NCBI GenBank assembly: GCA_020631735.1
Contig: CM036160.1
Location: 110,357,860-110,421,859, forward strand
Origin: Saccharum officinarum
Lineage: Eukaryota; Streptophyta; Magnoliopsida; Poales; Poaceae
DNA: 64,000 nucleotides
Direction of reading: 5' to 3'
The translations under genes and the position numbers were made by a program. The notes beneath the pieces are model-generated. The model was not told the origin of the DNA. It made no database searches and worked only from the letters and a program-made list of their open reading frames with translations. How positions within the stretch are numbered: position 1 is the first letter of the stretch; every line of letters begins with the position of its first letter. Shown here piece by piece: positions 1 through 10,734 of the stretch.

Positions 1-204
1 CCATCGGCACGCGCATTTGCATCGCCAAGCGAATAACCCCATGGGCATGGCAAATCAGCTCACCACCGGGTTGCTGGCGGTGGCGTCCTCGGACCCTCGC
101 CACGCCTGGTCAACGATATATCGCCTGATCCCATTCATTCTGTTGGGATTGACATGAGTGTAGAGAGACCGAGGTCTCTGCTCTCAATCTATTCCTAAGA
201 TGTA
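1..204. other. Unassigned sequence at window start
   Basis: No gene or repeat end is recognisable here. It abuts the decayed gypsy gag region and may belong to the same element (upstream gag or untranslated sequence), but nothing in the bases proves this. Confidence 0.3.
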
Positions 205-1990
205 GGTTCCAAAATTTGATGGCTCTAATGCACGCTTATGGCGGGATCGATGCGAGATGTATATCGAGGTGTTCGAGGTTCATCCCGACTTGAAGACTCA
301 TTTTGCTGCTCTCAATTTTCTAGGTCAGGCTGCGGTTTGGTTACAAACAGTTCAGCATTGAGGTCGGTTTCAGACTTGGGACTCGATGGTAAATGTTGTC
401 TTCAATCGCTTTGACAAGGATCAACGTCAGATACAAGTGAGGCTATTGGACTCTCCGAAACAATTGGGCTCTATAGAGGAGTATCAATCCAAATTTGAAG
501 AGTTATCACATGGCATTCTTCTATATAATTCCTCTTATGATTATACTTTCTTTGTCACACGTTTTTTTGGGAGGTCTGCATAGGCCCAAAAGAGTGCAAG
601 TTGCTAGTGAGTTGGCTATCACGTAACAAGTGGAGTTGAATCCGATGAAAAGCAAAAGCAAAAGTCTGTTTGACAACAAGGGATTCAGTAGATTTCAGTC
701 AAAGCTTAGTTCTATTGGAGATAAGCGAAAACCAATGACGAAGAAGGATGAGAGTAATACTGCAGAACCATCTTAGCCTACTGCTCCCTTGAAAAGTTGT
801 TGGCTCTGAAAGCTTATCGCCAAGCCAGTAACCTTTTGTTTCACCTGTGGAGAGAAGTGGATAGGCAGAAACCATAAGTGCCCAACCATATTCCTCTTCA
901 TGTTATTCAAGAGCTGTTGGAGCCTGTTCAAGTTGAGCCTAATCTAGATTATACCTCTACTGAGGAGGATTTAGAAGTTACAGCAAGACAGGTTGCCATG
1001 ACTGTGCAGCAGACACCTTCAGATGTTAATGTCAAAAGGAAGAATAGAACTCTGAGACTGAGCTTACATCTATCACTACTCTGCCCGTTTGCCAAGGTGG
1101 TATGGAACCAAATCCTAATCTGGGAGCACTTTGACACTCAGTTCACACAGTTCGACCAGGACCCCACTCACTTTGGAGCATGGTGGGAGGAGACCGTGTG
1201 TAAGGTCACCAAAGAAGACAGAAAGCGCTTCAATGGTTTGGTGATCTACACATGCTGGAATCTTTGGAATGAGAGAAATCGGCGAATATTCAGTAACGCC
1301 CAGGAATCGGCCTTGCAGGTTGCCTCAAGAATCAAAGAAGACATTGCACAAAGAAAGAGGGCTTTAGAAAGGGAAGGCTAGCAATCTGAAGTTGGTGTTG
1401 TACCCGTGTTCCTCCTTCCCACCGTTTTTTCCCTCCTCTGTTTTTCCTTTCCTTTGATTTGCGCTCTGTACATAAAACTCTTTTGCTCCTTCCTTAATTG
1501 AGAGGCAGAGCTCCTGCCATTCGTTTCAAAAAAACTCTGAGACTGAGGGATTCATTGGCAAGCATGAGGTGCGTATTCTGGTAGACTCTGGTAGTGCTTG
1601 AACCTTTGTTAGCTAGGAGTTAGCCTCTCATATTGAACAAGACCAGAAATCATGTGATCCTTTACACTTCACAACTGCTGATGGAAGTCAGACGCTCTCA
1701 GACCAATTGATCCCACAATTGCAATGGATGTGCAGGGGCATTGTTTCATTTATGATACCAGAATATTAACAATCAAGTTCTATGACATGATATTCGGTGT
1801 AGATTGGCTCATAGACCTATGTGGATACACTCGAGAAAGAAAATATTGAGATTCACTTATTAGAAGCAAAGAATTGTGTTGAGAGGAGTTAATGATGAGG
1901 CCTCCAAGTGTTCTCAGGTTTCGGCACGTAAGCTGAAGGGTTACTCACAAAGCGCTACTTCAGTTATGTCGATCTCTCACACTTTCCCAG
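205..1990 (+). mobile_element. Decayed Ty3/gypsy retrotransposon fragment (gag-protease)
   Basis: Conceptual translation in shifting frames gives a gag with PKFDGS and RDRCEMY-like stretches, then an open piece at 386-583 ending LSHGILLYNSS followed by FFVTRFFG, a typical grass gypsy gag. A gag zinc-knuckle-like motif (CFTCGEKWIGRNHKC) is readable near 836-880. An aspartic protease core (ILVDSGS) follows near 1577-1600. The frame breaks several times and has internal stops. No LTR, reverse transcriptase or integrase follows before the gene at 2434, so this is a truncated relic. It is interrupted by a LINE fragment at 1063-1532. Confidence 0.75.
1063..1532 (+). mobile_element. 5'-truncated LINE 3' end inserted in the gypsy relic
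   Basis: The encoded stretch up to the stop at 1381 (LLCPFAKVVWNQI, then VIYTCWNLWNERNRR and further) is the zf-RVT C-terminal region of plant L1-type ORF2 proteins. A 3' UTR follows, ending in TTCGTTTC plus a short A run. The 15-base sequence AACTCTGAGACTGAG stands at 1048-1062 and again at 1533-1547, so the insert has an exact target-site duplication. Removing it rejoins the gypsy gag and protease parts. The 878-1381 reading frame is therefore a chimera of gypsy gag (N-terminal part) and LINE (C-terminal part), not a real gene. Confidence 0.85.
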
Positions 1991-2433
1991 CAGTTACTAC
2001 ATCACAATCTCAAAGCTGAGGAAGTCCAACCAGCACTTTACAAATTACAGCAGGCCGTTCTCACCGCTGTGCACTGCATGATTGCTGGGCCACATCCCTG
2101 AGACCCTGGGCCCTCACGCAGCTCTTGTCTGCTGCTGAAGTGTCTTCTGTCCTGGACCAGTGCTCTTTATTGCTTGCGAATCCAGGACAAATTGAGATAT
2201 TAATTTTTTTATATAATTGGAAACTTATATAGTGATATATAAGTAATTTCGTTTTTTGCCATCTGGCTGAAACCGCCACACGTCAGCGTGCACTGATTGA
2301 ATCTCTGAAAACTCAGCGCTCGTACGAGGGCCAAGATAGTAAAAAGCTCAAACAGCCGTGATATCAACTGCCAACCGCTTCTTTGGAAGTAACTCGTCCA
2401 TTGGTGACGTGGTGTCGTGGTGCCCAACTGACC
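1991..2433 (+). promoter_or_regulatory. Upstream region of SSL copy 1
   Basis: From about 2131 to 2433 this sequence is closely similar to 3945-4285 upstream of the second copy, including a shared GAAACCGCCACACGTCAGC block at 2270-2288. It therefore belongs to the duplicated unit and probably holds the promoter and 5' UTR. The shared CACGTC is an ACGT-core element of the kind bound by bZIP factors, but regulation by it is only a guess. I see no clear TATA box. Confidence 0.4.
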
Positions 2434-3887
2434 ATGGCGCCTGGCCTCCTCGGCGCCGCCGCCGCAGTGCTGGCCGCGGTGGCGTCGCTCGCGGTCCACG
2501 TCGCGCTCAACTGCCCCGTGCAGCCGGTGCCGTCGACTCCGCGGCCGCCCACTCCGCCTCCCAACAACCTCCTCCAGGTTAACGAATCGTCCGGAAAAAA
2601 ACCTTGCTGCCCGTCAATATTTGTTGCCGTTTCGTGCGCGTGCGTGACGCTGACCCGCGCCGTGCTGCAGAGGCTGGAGAAGCTTGGGGAAGGGGCGCTG
2701 GACGCGCCGGAGGACGTGTACGTGGACGCGGCGGCGGGCGGCGTGCTGTACACGGCCACCAGGGACGGGTGGCTGCAGCGGATGCACCCGAACAACGGCT
2801 CCTGGGAGCGGTGGCGCTTCGTCGGTGGCACGGGGCTGCTCGGGGTCGCGCCGTCCGCCGACGGCACCATGCTCGTCTGCGACGCCAACAAGGTAATAAG
2901 CAGCAGCATGAAACCCGTACGGAGCGCCGATTAAAAAAAATGAGAAATTGATTGACCAGGGCCTTTTGAGAGTCGGTGAGGAAGGAGTGACCCTTCTTGC
3001 GTCGGAGGTCGAGGGCTCAACCATCAGGTTCGCGTCCCTACCCAAATTCCGAAATCCGGCCGTGCAGTGCCGCTCGGTAACTGTTAATCCATCGCTGATT
3101 TTTCCCACCGTGCGCGTGACTGGGCCGGCCCTTCCGTTCCGCCGCCAGATTCGCGGACGCGGCGATCGAAGCCTCCGACGGCACGGTCTACTTCAGCGAT
3201 GCCAGCACCAGGTTCGGCTTCGACAGGTGGTTCTACGACTTCTTAGAGTCCCGCGCCACCGGCCGCCTCCTCCGGTACGACCCGCGCAACGGCAAGACGT
3301 CCGTCGTGCTCGACCGCCTCAGTTTCGCCAACGGCGTCGCCCTGCCAAGGGACGAGACCTTCGTGGTCGTCTGCGAGACGAGGAGGTAACTGAACCTTCA
3401 CTCGGATCATACGGAGAACGAACCAGCTGTGAACAACAACAACAACAAAAATACAGGTTCAGGTGCATGAAAGTATGGCTGAGAGGGGAGAAGGCCGGCA
3501 AGGCAGAGACGTTCGTGGACAACCTACCGGGGGCTCCAGATAACATTCGTCTCGGGTCAGATGGTCACTACTGGATTGCCCTCCACGTCAGTGTTCCAGC
3601 CACTGGCTCCCAACTCCCCGCATCATCCATACCGTCTTACTATCAGCAGCACCTGATGACAGTTTTGCATTTCGGTGTCCAAAATGCAGCTGAGGTCGCA
3701 ATGGCTGGACTTCATCACGCGCTGGACCTTCACGAAGAGAGTGGTGGCCTCGTTCCCCGTGCTCCTTAAGTGGAGCAAGGCAACGACCAAGGGCGCCATG
3801 GTGGCTCAGGTGTCGGAGGATGGCAACATCGTCCGCGTGCTTGACGACTCCGAAGGGAAGGTGATCGACTCTATTATATCTTTTTGA
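2434..3887 (+). CDS. Strictosidine-synthase-like protein, copy 1 (3'-truncated)
   Basis: Exons read as 2434-2577, 2671-2892, 2960-3027, 3149-3385, 3457-3586 and 3690-3887, with all phases consistent, giving 332 residues. The protein begins with a hydrophobic signal or anchor segment (MAPGLLGAAAAVLAAVASLA). A beta-propeller of the strictosidine synthase / adipocyte membrane-associated family follows: LDAPEDVYVD, EASDGTVYFSD, a conserved FANGVALPRDETFVVVCET block, and LPGAPDNIRLGSDGHYWIAL. Plant SSL proteins are secretory or vacuolar and mostly lack true strictosidine synthase activity, so no alkaloid role should be inferred. The frame is open throughout, but it ends at SIISF where copy 2 continues for about 32 more residues. 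The last propeller strand is therefore missing. It may be expressed as a short form or be a pseudogene in the making. Confidence 0.75.
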
Positions 3888-4285
3888 GTGATAATTTATA
3901 TATTACCATGCTTGGCTGCTTTTTTCTCTTGACAACAATTGGCTGCTGTTGAAGTGTCTTCTGTCTTGGACCAGTGCTCTTTATTGCCTCGAATCCATGG
4001 CAATCTGAGATATATTTTTTTAATAATTTTAAACTGATATATCAACCCCGATGTGCCATGGTAGTCTCGTTTTTTTGCCTTCTGGCTGAAACCGCCACAC
4101 GTCAGCGTGCACTCTCTGAAAACTCATCGCTCGTACGAGGGCCAAGATAGTAAAAAGCTCAAACAGCCCTGATCATATCCAACTCCAGTACTCTCCAGGC
4201 TTTGAGGGGTATCAAGTATCAACTGCCAGGTGCCAGCTGCTTCTTTGGAACTAATAACTCGTCTATTGGTGAGGAGGTGGTGACC

Positions 4286-6031
4286 ATGGCGACTGGCCTC
4301 CTCGCCGCCGCCGTGCTGGCCGCGGTGGCATCCCTCGCGGCCCACGTCGCGCTCAGCTGCCCCGTGCAGCCGGAGCCGTCGACTCCGCGGCCGCCCACTC
4401 CGCCTCCCAATAACCTCCTCCAGGTTAACGAATCGTCCGGAAAAATCCTTGCTGCTCGTCAATTTGTTGTTGCCGTTTCGTGCGCGTGCGTGACGCTGAC
4501 GCGCGCCGTGCAGAGGCTGGAGAAGCTGGGGGAAGGGGCGCTGGACGCGCCGGAGGACGTGTACGTGGACGCGGCGGCGGGCGGAACGCTGTACACGGCC
4601 ACCAGGGACGGGTGGCTGCAGCGGATGCACCCAAACAACGGCTCCTGGGAGCGGTGGCGCTTCGTCGGCGGCACGGGGCTGCTGGGGGTCGCGCCGTCCG
4701 CTGACGGCACCATGCTCGTCTGCGACGCCGACAAGGTAGGGTACCTCCACCGACCACCGATGGGAGGACTTGCTAGCGTTGTTGGTTCTAATACGGAACT
4801 ACGAACACACTTGTCACGATGAACACAGCATGAAACATGTACAGAACACCGATTAAAAAATGGCAATATTTGTTTATTACTGTATGTATAGTTTGTATGT
4901 AACTGATTGAGCAGGGACTTTTGAGAGTCGGGGAGGAAGGAGTGACCCTTCTTGCTTAGGAGGTCGACGGCTCCACCATCAGGTTCGCATCCCTACCCAA
5001 ATTCCGGACGAAATCGCACCCTGCGGTGCCACCGCTGACCGTTCTCTCACGCCCGCGCCGCCCGCCGGCCAACACCACTATACCAGGTTCGCGGATGCGG
5101 CGATCGAGGCCTCCGACGGCACGGTCTACTTCAGCGATGTCAGCACTAGGTTCGGCTTCGACAGGTGGTTCTACGACTTCTTAGAGTCCCACGCCACCGG
5201 CCGCCTTCTCCGTTACGACCCGCGCAACGGCGAGACGTCCGTCGTGCTCGACCGCCTCAGTTGCGCCAACGGCGTCGCCCTGCCGAGGGACGAGACCTTT
5301 GTGGTCGTCTGCGAGACGTGGAGGTAACTGAACCTTCACTGGGACCATACAGTACGCGTATCATATGGAGAACCAACCAGCTGTGGAGAAAAAAAAATAT
5401 ATGCAGGTTCAGTTGCATAAAAGTGTGGCTGAAAGGGGAGAAAGCCGGCAAGGCAGAGACGTTCGTGGACCTTCCGGGAGCTCCAGATAACATTCGTCTC
5501 GGGTCGGACGGTCACTTCTGGATTGCCCTCCACGTCAGCCTTCTAGCCACTGGCTCACGCCTCCTCGTATCATCCATACCTACTCCCTCCGTCCCATTGA
5601 AAGTGTCGCCCGGGAAACGTGTTTGTGAGGGGGGCACGCTTTTCCAACGACACTTTCAATGGGACGGAGGGAGTAACTTACTAACAGCATCACCTGACAG
5701 TTTTGAGTTTCTGGTGTCCAAAATGCAGCTGAGTTCGCCATGGCTGGACTTCATCACGCGCTGGACCTTCACGAAGAGAGTGGTGGCCTCGTTCCCCGTG
5801 CTCCTCAAGTGGAGCAAGGCAACGATAAAGGGTGCCATGGTGGCTCAGGTGTCGGACGATGGCAACGTCGTCCGCGTGCTTGACGACTCCGAAGGGAAGG
5901 TGATCAACTCCGTCACATCGGTGACGGAGTTCAACGGGGACATCTTCCTCGGCAGCCTCTCGACCAACTTCGTCGGGAAATTATCTCTGGCGCAGGTGAC
6001 ACAGCAGGAGCAGGGAGCAGTGTCTTCGTAG
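4286..6031 (+). pseudogene. Strictosidine-synthase-like protein, copy 2 (premature stop)
   Basis: Exons read as 4286-4423, 4514-4735, 4915-4982, 5087-5323, 5407-5533 and 5729-6031. The full frame would give 364 residues ending AQVTQQEQGAVSS. Domain content matches copy 1: signal segment, LDAPEDVYVD, YFSDVSTRFGFDRWFYDF, CANGVALPRDET, LPGAPDNIRLGSDGHFWIAL. In exon 3 copy 1 has GCGTCG but copy 2 has GCTTAG, giving an in-frame TAG at 4957-4959 (codon 135). One Asn codon before LPGAPDN is also lost. The new TTAG could act as a splice acceptor: exon 2 ends in phase 0 and GAG at 4960 continues in frame, which would skip the stop and 15 codons. Intron 5 carries a Stowaway MITE absent from copy 1. Without such splicing this is a pseudogene. 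Confidence 0.7.
5581..5675. mobile_element. Stowaway (mariner-type) MITE in SSL copy 2 intron 5
   Basis: A 95-base element bounded by TA on both sides. The terminal inverted repeats are perfect over 26 bases (5583-5608 against 5648-5673) and begin CTCCCTCCGTCCC, the classic grass Stowaway end. The same intron position in copy 1 (around 3609-3640) lacks it, so it inserted after the duplication or was lost from copy 1. The perfect repeats point to a young insertion. Confidence 0.93.
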
Positions 6032-6229
6032 ACAGACATTCGAGTTCTGAGTTCTCCATGTCAGTTTATACCGGAATAAACTGTGGAACATTTCGGTCTA
6101 GACACACTCTTTACTCTTTAAGCGTTTCATAAGCTCTAGAACATTTCGGTCTAGACAGACATATACGGCTCTGATGTACAGTAATCGGCTCCCGGTTAAG
6201 ATTTCATAAGCTGTGGAAGATTCAGAAGA

Positions 6230-9200
6230 CTAGTAGCTGAGAAACTGTTTGGCCTTTAGCTCTGCTTTGCCTGGGTTGATGGCTTTCAGGTGCTCATCGA
6301 TTTCAGCTTCTGTCAGCACTCTGAAAGTTGGATCATCCGTCCTGACTACCCCAACCTGGAACGTGGTTACTTGTAATATATATGCTTGCATTGTTCAGAG
6401 CATGATGATGGACGAGGACGAATATGACAGCATATCAACAGAAGTTAAAAATGATTAAGTACCTCGATTTCTGTGGCTTTGAGGTCCTCCTTCAGGGCGA
6501 ACTGCAATGCTGATATTGCCATCTGGAAATGAGAGGAGAAGAATAAATCAGGTTTGGACTGAACCACCAAGTCAGCAAACTGATCACTGTGCTATTGAGA
6601 ATAAAGGCCAAATCAGCTCACAGAAAGATGCATTAACACTATCGAGTCCAACATGCTTTCATAAATTAATATGCAAACTAGGTTCCAAGTCACAATCCAT
6701 TAAACTGTAAACAAGCTTCTGAAGCAAGTGTTAGAAGAAAAAAATAACAAAGTGGCATTCAGTAGTTTATTACAATATAATAATAAAGTCTCCAGGTACA
6801 GTTCTATTGAACTTACTACATGATTCCGGAAAAGCAATCTATAACAGAAAAAAAAAACACCCAAAGGTTCAGCAAGTGTTTTTAGATTACTTGGGTTTTA
6901 TTTGATTTTTTAATAGCATGTGTAGCAACAAAATGGAACTCCTGATTTTTTATAATAATGTTCACCAGAGATATCTTACAGTGTTATTGTTATAGATCTC
7001 ACTACTACTTGTCTTAAAGAATATTTATTACTGCAATTGTAAGAAACATGCTGTATAAAATGCATGCTGTCGTCGTAACTCACAATTTCACAAGCACAGA
7101 CTATGGAATAGCTAACACCCTCCTGTATTATGCATTGACAGGAATCAATATGATATTAAAAACATGTAAAAAAAACATCTCAAATAAAAAGGTTTGCTCA
7201 AGCTAATTTAAAAAGACACCAGGAAGATGGTCATGGACAGTAAATCACATGATTCCTGTCACAGGAGGTGTTGCATACCTTCATCGAGTTTGCTCTCAAT
7301 AAATAAAAACACACGCACCTCAATGGTTTCCTGAAATGTTAGTGAAGGATTGTTCTTCATTTTCTTCTCAAGAAAGTTGACAGCCTCCCTATCTCTTTGG
7401 CCAGCACTTGCTGCCTGAAAAGAATGCATGGGAGAAGTCATGTCTTTCTGATACAGAATGTATTCGAAATTGATGCATGTAAAATGGGATGATATAAGTT
7501 TATCCATTGAGAATGTTTATCGAGGTTATAAACCAAAGAAGTTTTTACAGAATTTATAAATAAACACTGTCTTATCTGCAGACGTGAAAATCATCCAAAA
7601 GAGAAACGGTTAGCTTGCATTATGACTTTATGAGTTTGATGAACCTAGGAAGTCAGTGACTAGCTCAAATTTTCTTGAATAATAAATACCTTGTGACCGA
7701 AGAAATAACCAGCAGGATCACATGTAAAGAGCTGTGGAGTTTCTTTCTCATCATCAATGCCCAAAATCATAGCAACTGCATGGGAGAGTACAAGGGCAGT
7801 CTAAGGCTCTAAGCATTAAGATATATAACAGAAAATAGTAAAACATGGCTGCAGGTTCCACCACTCCCATTTTATTGTGGGGAAGGAACACCACCCTCAA
7901 ATATGTAAATCTCATTGCACTAACCAACTCCAGAAGGTCTCTTGGAACCATACTGGGTCCAGATCTGTGCTCTGTCTGCAATCCTGTGAAGAAACAAGCA
8001 TATGCAATTGGTTACATGCAGAAGATCCCTGTTTAAATACAGAAGTATGCCAGGTTATTGAAAAAAAGTCGTGTTTATATATAAATTATCATTAATGAAA
8101 GATAGTAAATATAAACATAGTTTTGGTTTGTGATGACCCCTGACTTCCTGTACTGTACGGTGTTTGAAATTCACAGGCCCCACTTAATTTCTTTCCTTCA
8201 ACTTAATGTGCAGGATCAACAGATAGACAAAACATATGCGTAAATCAGGATAAATACTTTCGAGAGGATATCTCAGTGTCCTCTCATACATCAAACACGA
8301 GACTGAACATGAGTGAGATTTAACTAATGATGCAGATAGAATTATTTTCATGTTAGCAAGCAATTATAGGCACTGCCAGTGCGAAGTCCTGATCTACTAT
8401 CTATTTCCTTGAGGTCAATATTTACCATTGTGCCAAAACATCAGGAGGCATTTCATATCCCCATTTGAAACGAAATTCTGCAGTTTGATTCCTTGCCTCA
8501 TGAGCCAATGCTCGTCCCTCTCCTGTAACGAATTGAAGAAAGAGCTATGATTATCAGCATTCTAAAACAAGCATACAAATAAACATTACTATTGTGTCAT
8601 GTTTTGATGTTACCATCTTTGGTGCTCCGCACAGTGGTACTGGTCAATGGTGATTCGAGTTAGTTCAAATTTCAACAGTAATTCTAAACAATTTCAGATG
8701 TTAAATTTAATGGCAATGGTCTGATGTTCAACAAGGTACCAAACCAATGGTCTGATGCAATGGTGATTAGAAACAGAAGTAATAAATTGGCAGAACCACC
8801 TTGCTGCAAGCAATGTCAAGCTAGCAACCATGCATCCGATGCTCATGAACATAAGGCGGAAATGGCTCACATCAATCAGTAAAACCAAACAGATAATTAG
8901 AATTTAGACCAACTTCGACGAAGTGACGCATTAATGCATCATTATATGTGTGCGCTGATGACAGTCGAATTGATCCTTTGCAGTGTATAACCAAAGGTTT
9001 CAGATTATCAAATCCAATCTGATTACAGTATGTTGGTGTGTCAACCAACCAAATGCAAGTCTACAGAGCTCAGAGCTCAATTAAAAAAGTTACTAGGTGG
9101 ATTTTGAAGATACACCATACAGTTTCAATTTTCAAACGCCCTCATGAGACACGCAATAAATAAAGCAACGCTACGCCACGGCGCATGGTGTATTACGCCA

Positions 9201-9887
9201 TTACCCCGTAACTCCCGAGCGACATCACCCACAAAACCGGAACAAGTTGGAACCGCATTAGCATTAAAGCAATTGGAGAATGGATCAGACAGCGTGCAGC
9301 GCATACGTTCCGCTAAGAGTTCGGGCAGAAATAACAAGAGAAGCAAGCGCTAGTGATGTCACCTACGATCCCTGTGGCAAGCAACCCCAGCCGCTCGGTG
9401 ATCGGGAACAGGCGCGAAACGCTGGTCATGTCCAGCAACTTGTCCTAGAAGCAAGCAAGCAGAAGAGCATCATGATCGATTAATCAAGCAAACGAGAGAG
9501 ACTAAACTTGGACCGATCTCAGCCGCGGGCGCGCGGGGCCAGGGGCACTCACCTTGGGCGCGCTCGCCCTCCGCTGGCCGACGACGCAGACGGAGTCGGC
9601 CCCGCGCACGCCGACGGAGGTGACGCCCGCAAGCCTCGTGGCGTTCCAAGCGTACTCTGCGAAGGAGACGCGGAAGAGGAGTGAAGGACCATCAGATACC
9701 GCAGCCGACGGGCGGCGCGGAGCTTCGGGTTTCGGGGTTTTCCGTGCGCGCGCACAGCGCACTCACCGACTTGGTAGAGGCGGCCGTTGGCGGAGAAGAC
9801 GGTGACGCGGCGGTCTTCGGAGATGGTGCCGGACGCTCCGGCGCCGCGGTGGCTACTCCCGCCGCTGGACACCTCACCCACCTGCAT
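6230..9887 (-). pseudogene. Divergent proteasome subunit alpha type-6 (PAA)-like gene, one frameshift
   Basis: Nine exons on the minus strand: 9767-9887, 9553-9656, 9363-9444, 8426-8522, 7925-7983, 7690-7776, 7319-7414, 6463-6522, 6230-6355. Readable blocks follow the 20S core alpha-1/alpha-6 subunit in order: GRLYQVEYAWNATRLAGVTS, GVRGADSVCVVGQRR, DKLLDMTSVSRLFPIT, ARNQTAEFRFKWGYEMP, CDPAGYFFGHK, EAVNFLEKKMK, ATEIEVGVVR, ending KQFLSY. The usual family is about 246 residues; here the N-terminus has roughly 20 extra Ser/Gly/Ala-rich residues and the QIWTQYGSKRPSG stretch differs from the highly conserved norm. In exon 6 an A run near 7739-7743 carries one base too many, so IDDEKEN and QLFTCDPAG lie in different frames (sum of exons 832 nt, not divisible by 3). 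Either a decayed paralogue or an assembly error in an otherwise complete gene. Confidence 0.8.
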
Positions 9888-10164
9888 CGGTCTCGGCGTG
9901 GGTTTGGGTTTGGGAGGAGGAGCGCTCGCTCGGCCGTGCCTGGCGTGCTGAGAATGAGATGAGTTGGGGACGCGACGACGGGGGGGTTTTGGTCGGGGGC
10001 GGAAGAGTAGTGGAGTTTTTTTTTTTAAAGGAAAATAAGAGTAGTGGAGTGTGCTTCTAGGCTTCAGCTCCAGGTCGCGCGGGCCTATCTTCGGTGAGCG
10101 GCCCATCACGGCCTGATGGCTCGGGCCGTTGCTGGAATGCTGGGCCATATCGCGGTTGAAAGGG
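9888..10164. other. 5' flank of the proteasome-like gene
   Basis: GC-rich sequence containing the likely 5' UTR and promoter of the minus-strand proteasome-like gene. Long frames on both strands here (for example 9549-10148 minus) simply extend exon 1 and are not separate genes. A poly-T stretch at 10015-10026 interrupts it. No TATA box is clear. Confidence 0.35.
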
Positions 10165-10650
10165 CCCCAGGACCTAAAAATAAAGGAAAAGGTCCATTTA
10201 AGCCCCCTTAAACTCTCCTCGTCTACAAAAAACTATTCTTTTAACCCCTTAACTTTTCAAGCACCTCAGTGGTTTTGAAGAGTGTTTTAATGACGTGACG
10301 CCATGTTTTTTTTTGCGACGAAAGAAGAATTATATTATATGATAGCACTATGGATTACAAAATAATACCCACACTGTGAATAGCACAACTCAAAACCTAA
10401 CGTTAGAGCGGGTAAATTGAACTAAGTTTTAGTTCAGGGAGTAAATCAGACAAATAATATGTTTATAAAAAATAACCAAAAAACCATAAAAAATTAATTT
10501 TCAAAATTTTATTTAAATATTTTTACATGAAAAAAATGCAACTAGAATTTCTAAAATCTGGTTTAATCTTAGAAAAATTGTTTTAGCTTGGAAAAATATG
10601 AAACCGGTTTTAGATTTCTTTTTTTTGTAAAAACATGCTCTATCTGATGG
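10165..10650 (+). repeat. AT-rich dispersed repeat, copy A
   Basis: Begins with a block about TTAAGCCCCCTTAAACTCTC and runs into AT-rich sequence. The part 10495-10620 is closely similar, in reverse complement, to 25035-25160, and the front part matches 25200-25420 in the same inverted sense. It is a member of a grass MITE-like family; no protein is encoded. A short insertion-like stretch with a poly-T run sits at 10305-10320. Confidence 0.55.
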
Positions 10651-10734
10651 TACCATGCTTAAAATTATTTGAATCTTGATGGACTCATTTTGGTTCTTAT
10701 TTGCTAGTAGATGTTCTCATTAACTATTATAACT

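Larger units (their letters stand above)
2131..6060 (+). repeat. Direct tandem duplication of a ~1.9 kb gene unit
   Basis: Unit 1 is about 2131-3880 and unit 2 about 3945-6060. Each contains promoter, six exons and five introns in the same order. Similarity starts at the GAAGTGTCTTCTGTC block (2138 and 3953) and in unit 1 ends inside the last exon (about 3875). Unit 2 continues to the full 3' end. The duplication breakpoint therefore fell within the last exon, so unit 1 lost its C-terminal codons and 3' UTR. Confidence 0.85.

Noticed and set aside
878..1381. 167-codon frame as a gene
   Set aside because: Its first half is gypsy gag and its second half LINE zf-RVT, joined exactly at a target-site duplication.
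2061..6031. Alkaloid biosynthesis cluster suggested by strictosidine-synthase-like genes
   Set aside because: SSL proteins are widespread and mostly lack strictosidine synthase activity. No partner biosynthetic genes are nearby and both copies are damaged.
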